A program made the position numbers and the translations under genes. Of a DNA stretch of 8,209 bases, positions 4,779 to 8,209 are shown piece after piece (within the stretch, counting starts at the first letter, position 1; the number at the start of each line of letters is the position of its first letter). Under the pieces are notes generated by a model that saw only the letters and a list, made by a program, of their open reading frames with translations, made no database searches and was not told where the DNA came from. Source of the DNA: an uncultured Clostridia bacterium (lineage in GTDB: Bacteria > Bacillota > Clostridia > Oscillospirales > Oscillospiraceae); contig CALCRH010000079.1 of the NCBI GenBank assembly GCA_937894515.1, positions 1 to 8,209 on the forward strand, given 5' to 3'.

Positions 4779-7700
4779 CTATCTGCCTTCCTTCTCGGTT
4801 TCCCGTTCCGGCTCAGGTTCGGTGTCCTCACTCTCGTCCCGTTCATCATCAACGATCTCATTTTCATTTTTGTCCATATTGAGAAGTGCGTTTAATGCGG
4901 CAAGGCGTTCTGTTTTTTCTTTGAGTTCCTCTTCGTGAACGAACGGTTTATCCACCTGTGCTTTGGCTTCTGCAAGCTGTTGTTTTTCTGTTTCAAGCTG
5001 ATCTTTGCAGTTCTGTAGTTTCCCATCAAAGCTTTCGAGCATATTATCAATACGCTGGATATTACCGTAAACATCGGTTCCAAGTGCAACCGTATGTCTG
5101 AGCTTTCCGCACATCGTCAAGTGGAAGGACTGATCCATCGAATCATAGAAAAGCTCCATATCAAAGCCACGGTAGGAGCCGATTTTCACAGGATCACGGT
5201 TAATGAGACGCTTGCATACATCAATGAGTGCTTGACCGGCTTCTTTCTTTTCCGAGTAGGTAACGCCCATAACAGTCATGGGAGAAAAGGCATCTTCGCC
5301 GGTGAGAGTATTAACCTTAACCGTTTCAATATCCGATTCATACCCGGCAATGCGCTGTTCAAAATTGGAGATGTGTTTCGGGAAGGTTTTTAAGATGGCA
5401 TCTTCGGTAGCATACTTTTCACTGAGGAAGTTTGCCTTCAACAGTTTCAGCCGTGCCACTTCAATATCCAAATCCATCTTTTCCTTGATATACGGGTTTC
5501 CGGTACACAGTGCCTTGATTTCGGCATAAGAAAGCGCCTGCTCGTCAACATCTTCTGCGGAACGAACAGGCGATTTGCTTGTCATGATTTGTGAAATGAA
5601 TTTCTGTTTCGATTCCACCAACTGATAAAGATAACTGTCAAAGGTATTCTTCGTTACATAGGTGTAGATTTCAACCTCCGGGTTTTCGTTCCCCTGTCGG
5701 ATGATACGCCCTTCACGCTGCTGAAGGTCAGACGGTCGCCACGGACAGTCAAGATGTGAAAGAGCAACCAGTTTTCGCTGCACATTTGTCCCTGCTCCCA
5801 TTTTCTGCGTGGAGCCGATCAGCACTCTGACCTGTCCGCTTCGCACCTTTCCGAAAAGCTCTTTCTTTTTGGCTTCGGTATCTGCCGAATGGATAAAGGC
5901 GATTTCTTCTTCGGGAATGCCTTTTTCCATAAGCTTCTTCCGCAAATCGTCATAGACATTGAAAGTGCCGTCGTTATGCGGTGTAGAAAGGTCGCAGAAC
6001 ACCATCTGTGTGGAACGATCTTCTTCTGTTCGTTTCCAGATATCGAACACATTGTCCGCGCAGGCAGATACTTTGCTTCGCTCATCATCGGGAAGCATCT
6101 CGTTTATCATACGCTGGTCAAGCGCCAGTTTTCTGCCGTCGTTGGTAATGAGAAGCATATTGTCAATGCTTGAATTGACACCACCGCCCCTCACTCTTTC
6201 AGCTCGTTCAGCAAGCGAATCGACCATCTCTTTCTGATGTTCTGTCGGTTCCAAAGCTACATTGTGATAGTTTGCTTTCGGAACGGGAAGATTCAGCATA
6301 TCCGCCGTCTGAATGTCAGCAACTTCCTTGAACATGGACATAAGCTCGGGAAGATTATAGAACCTTGCAAAGCGTGTCTTGGAACGGTAGCCCGTGCCTT
6401 CCGGCGCAAGCTCCATCGCCGTGACCGTTTCTCCGAAGGTGGATGCCCAGCTATCAAAATGAATGAGATTCTTTTCTTTCAGCCGGTCATATTGCAGATA
6501 TTTCTGAATCGTATAAAGTTCTACCATTGAGTTAGAAATCGGCGTACCGGTCGCAAAGATCACACCCTTGTTCCCGGTAATCTCGTCAAGGTAACGGCAT
6601 TTCATATACAGGTCAGAGGATTTCTGTGCCTCCGTCTGCGAGATACCGCCCACATTCCTCATTTTCGTAAAGGCGGCGAGGTTCTTAAAATAATGTGATT
6701 CGTCCACAAAGAGTCTGTCAATGCCGAGTTCCTCAAAGGTGACAAGATCGTCCTTTCTGCTTTGGTCATTGAGTTTTTCCATTTTTGCGACAATGGATTT
6801 CTTTGTGCGTTCAAGCTGCTTGACGGAAAAACGGTCGCCTTTATTATGCTTGAGTTCCATAATACCGTCCATGATTTCATCAAACTGCTGCTGTAAGATC
6901 ATCCTTTGCCGTTCTACGGACATCGGGATTTTCTCAAGCTGGCTGTGACCGATGATGACGGCATCGTAATCGCCTGTTGCGATCCTTGCACAGAATTTCT
7001 TGCGGTTTCGCTTTTCAAAGTCTTTCTTCGTTGCCACAAGGATATTGGCTGCGGGATAAAGCTGGAGATATTCGGAAGCCCACTGTTCTGTCAGATGGTT
7101 CGGAACGACAATCATACTCTTTCGGCAAAGTCCAAGCCGTTTGCTCTCCTGTGCCGCCGCTACCATCTCGAAGGTCTTTCCTGCCCCGACAACATGTCCG
7201 AGTAGGGTGTTTCCTCCGTAAATGATATGGGCAACGGCGTTTTTTTGATGAGGTTTTAAGGTGATTTCGGGATTCATTCCGACAAAGTTCAGATGCTCAC
7301 CGCTGTATTCACGGGGTCGGATGGAATTGAAACGCTCGTTATACAGTTTCGTCAACCGTTCACGGCGATCCGGGTCCTTCCATATCCACTCGGTAAATGC
7401 TTCCTTAATGAGTTGCTGTTTGCCCTGTGCAATAGCGGTTTCCTTTTTGTTGAGTACAGGCTTCTTATTTCCATTTTCATCCTCCACATAGTCCATAATA
7501 CGGACATCACGGAGATTGAGCGTTTCTTCGATGATCTTATATCCGTTGATACGGGATGTGCCGTAGGTATTGTATGCTTTGAAATTACCACGGTCATAGG
7601 ATTTGCCTTCAATATTCCATTCGCCGGTATACTCCGAGAAATGAACATGGATGTTCCACTGCATATATCTCGGCGTTCCGAAAAGCTCAAACATGAAATC

Positions 7701-8209
7701 TTCCACATCTTTGGTAGGAAGCCATGTTGCGCCAAGTCGTACAGAAATCTCGCTTGCGGTCAAATCCTGCGGAATCACTTGTTCAAGTGCCTCTGCGTTT
7801 GCACGGAAGAAACCGTCATTCTGTGCGGCTGCTTCGGCTTCTCTTAATTTCTGTCTGACATTGCCGGAAAGATATTCCTCTGCGGTTTTCCAGCCTTCAC
7901 GCCAATGCTCTCCGTTTTCAGCGTAGTCGAAAGGACCGGATGCCGGTTCTTTGTAGATTACGCCGTGCAGATCGGAGATGATCTGTTCGATTTTATCCTG
8001 TCCGCCCATGAGGTCAGCCATATATTCAAGGTCGATCTCTGCCTTTTCAGCAAGCGACAAAGCGAGTGCTTCCGATGCGGTATCAACCGAGGTAACGCTG
8101 ACTTTCTGACGGATCGTTCTCTTGGAGAACATATCTGCTTTTCTGACAAAGTTTCCTTCATCGTCAAGCACTTCCAGAGAAGAAAGCAGGCAGTAAGAAC
8201 TGTCAGAGC
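4779..8209 (-). CDS. SNF2/DEAD-type helicase, C-terminal part of a giant polyprotein (5' end outside window)
   Basis: About 1,142 residues are visible. The frame continues without a stop through 8209 (DSSYCLLSSLEVLDDEGNF), so the GTG at 8171 is internal and the true start lies outside. Numbering from 8171, the SF2 motifs are: Walker A GHVVGAGKT at 325-333 (7173-7199), DESH box at 490-493 (6693-6704), ATGTPISN at 540-547 (6531-6554), GSTQKMGAGTNVQ, and motif VI QREGRIIRQG at 818-827 (5691-5720). The arrangement is that of Swi2/Snf2 ATPases that translocate on DNA. The preceding ~300 residues (KADMFSKRTIRQK, TSVDTASEALALSLAEKA) are typical of the linker in very large ICE methylase-helicase proteins. 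Residues 1060-1110 look coiled-coil, and the tail is Glu-rich (EPEPERETEKEGR). An N-6 adenine methylase upstream and a DarB-like antirestriction role are expected from the family but not seen. Stop is TAG at 4779-4781. Confidence 0.93.
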   Translation of the reverse strand, partial: SDSSYCLLSSLEVLDDEGNFVRKADMFSKRTIRQKVSVTSVDTASEALALSLAEKAEIDLEYMADLMGGQDKIEQIISDLHGVIYKEPASGPFDYAENGEHWREGWKTAEEYLSGNVRQKLREAEAAAQNDGFFRANAEALEQVIPQDLTASEISVRLGATWLPTKDVEDFMFELFGTPRYMQWNIHVHFSEYTGEWNIEGKSYDRGNFKAYNTYGTSRINGYKIIEETLNLRDVRIMDYVEDENGNKKPVLNKKETAIAQGKQQLIKEAFTEWIWKDPDRRERLTKLYNERFNSIRPREYSGEHLNFVGMNPEITLKPHQKNAVAHIIYGGNTLLGHVVGAGKTFEMVAAAQESKRLGLCRKSMIVVPNHLTEQWASEYLQLYPAANILVATKKDFEKRNRKKFCARIATGDYDAVIIGHSQLEKIPMSVERQRMILQQQFDEIMDGIMELKHNKGDRFSVKQLERTKKSIVAKMEKLNDQSRKDDLVTFEELGIDRLFVDESHYFKNLAAFTKMRNVGGISQTEAQKSSDLYMKCRYLDEITGNKGVIFATGTPISNSMVELYTIQKYLQYDRLKEKNLIHFDSWASTFGETVTAMELAPEGTGYRSKTRFARFYNLPELMSMFKEVADIQTADMLNLPVPKANYHNVALEPTEHQKEMVDSLAERAERVRGGGVNSSIDNMLLITNDGRKLALDQRMINEMLPDDERSKVSACADNVFDIWKRTEEDRSTQMVFCDLSTPHNDGTFNVYDDLRKKLMEKGIPEEEIAFIHSADTEAKKKELFGKVRSGQVRVLIGSTQKMGAGTNVQRKLVALSHLDCPWRPSDLQQREGRIIRQGNENPEVEIYTYVTKNTFDSYLYQLVESKQKFISQIMTSKSPVRSAEDVDEQALSYAEIKALCTGNPYIKEKMDLDIEVARLKLLKANFLSEKYATEDAILKTFPKHISNFEQRIAGYESDIETVKVNTLTGEDAFSPMTVMGVTYSEKKEAGQALIDVCKRLINRDPVKIGSYRGFDMELFYDSMDQSFHLTMCGKLRHTVALGTDVYGNIQRIDNMLESFDGKLQNCKDQLETEKQQLAEAKAQVDKPFVHEEELKEKTERLAALNALLNMDKNENEIVDDERDESEDTEPEPERETEKEGR

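Noticed and set aside
4736..4867. Longer N-terminus of the 135-aa protein starting at the ATG at 4867
   Set aside because: It would overlap the helicase C-terminus by nearly 90 bases in another frame, is Arg/Lys/Met-rich and lacks a Shine-Dalgarno. The GTG at 4735 has an excellent one.
7777..7795. Short inverted repeat CACTTG-TT-CAAGTG in the helicase gene
   Set aside because: Six-base arms are expected by chance in a window of this size and nothing else marks the site.
7293..7847. 184-codon open frame on the plus strand inside the helicase gene
   Set aside because: It is antisense to a conserved stretch of the helicase just upstream of the Walker A motif, and its translation shows no domain-like pattern.
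8169..8171. GTG at 8171 as the start of the helicase
   Set aside because: The frame continues upstream to the window edge with family-like sequence (SSYCLLSSLEVLDDEGNF), and no ribosome binding site precedes the GTG.

Overview
This window is an internal piece of an integrative and conjugative element (ICE), or a closely related mobilizable element, from a low-to-medium GC Firmicute. The most likely host is a gut clostridium (Lachnospiraceae/Oscillospiraceae type). The evidence is the gene set: a ParB-like protein, a MobC relaxosome protein, a DUF3991/Toprim protein, YodL-DUF3846, DUF3848 and DpnD/PcfM-type small proteins, and a very large SNF2-type helicase. This combination is characteristic of Tn1549/CTn-like Clostridia elements. 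Strong AGGAGG-type ribosome binding sites and tight gene packing fit the same source. No relaxase, coupling protein, type IV secretion gene, integrase, rRNA, tRNA or CRISPR array is visible.

All nine genes lie on the minus strand, so transcription runs from high to low coordinates. In that order they are: the C-terminal ~1,140 residues of a giant helicase (4779-8209, 5' end outside the window); an unrecognised 135-aa protein (4328-4735, GTG start); a DUF3848 protein (3991-4344); a DUF3991/Toprim primase-like protein (3044-3994, GTG start); a YodL+DUF3846 protein (2307-3047); a DpnD/PcfM-like protein (1792-2310); a second protein with a similar N-terminus (1109-1795); then the only real intergenic gap (996-1108), filled by a long imperfect hairpin; mobC (669-995); and parB (<1-613, 3' end outside the window). 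Coding density is near complete and no gene-free stretch exceeds 120 bases.

The five genes from 3991-4344 to 1109-1795 are linked by four consecutive 4-base start/stop overlaps (NTGA), so they are almost certainly one translationally coupled operon, probably continuous with the helicase gene. The helicase has a complete set of SF2 motifs. Proteins of this type are often the C-terminal part of a methylase-helicase polyprotein resembling phage P1 DarB. The small DUF proteins next to it belong to the 'polyvalent protein' accessory repertoire of conjugative elements. I infer that the module helps incoming element DNA to be processed, protected or established in a new host. MobC and the hairpin point to conjugative DNA processing, with the hairpin a candidate oriT, and ParB points to maintenance or partition of the element.

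The most notable non-coding or overlapping signals are the 87-base hairpin upstream of mobC, three perfect inverted repeats inside coding genes (10-12 bp arms), and a GC-rich block inside parB.
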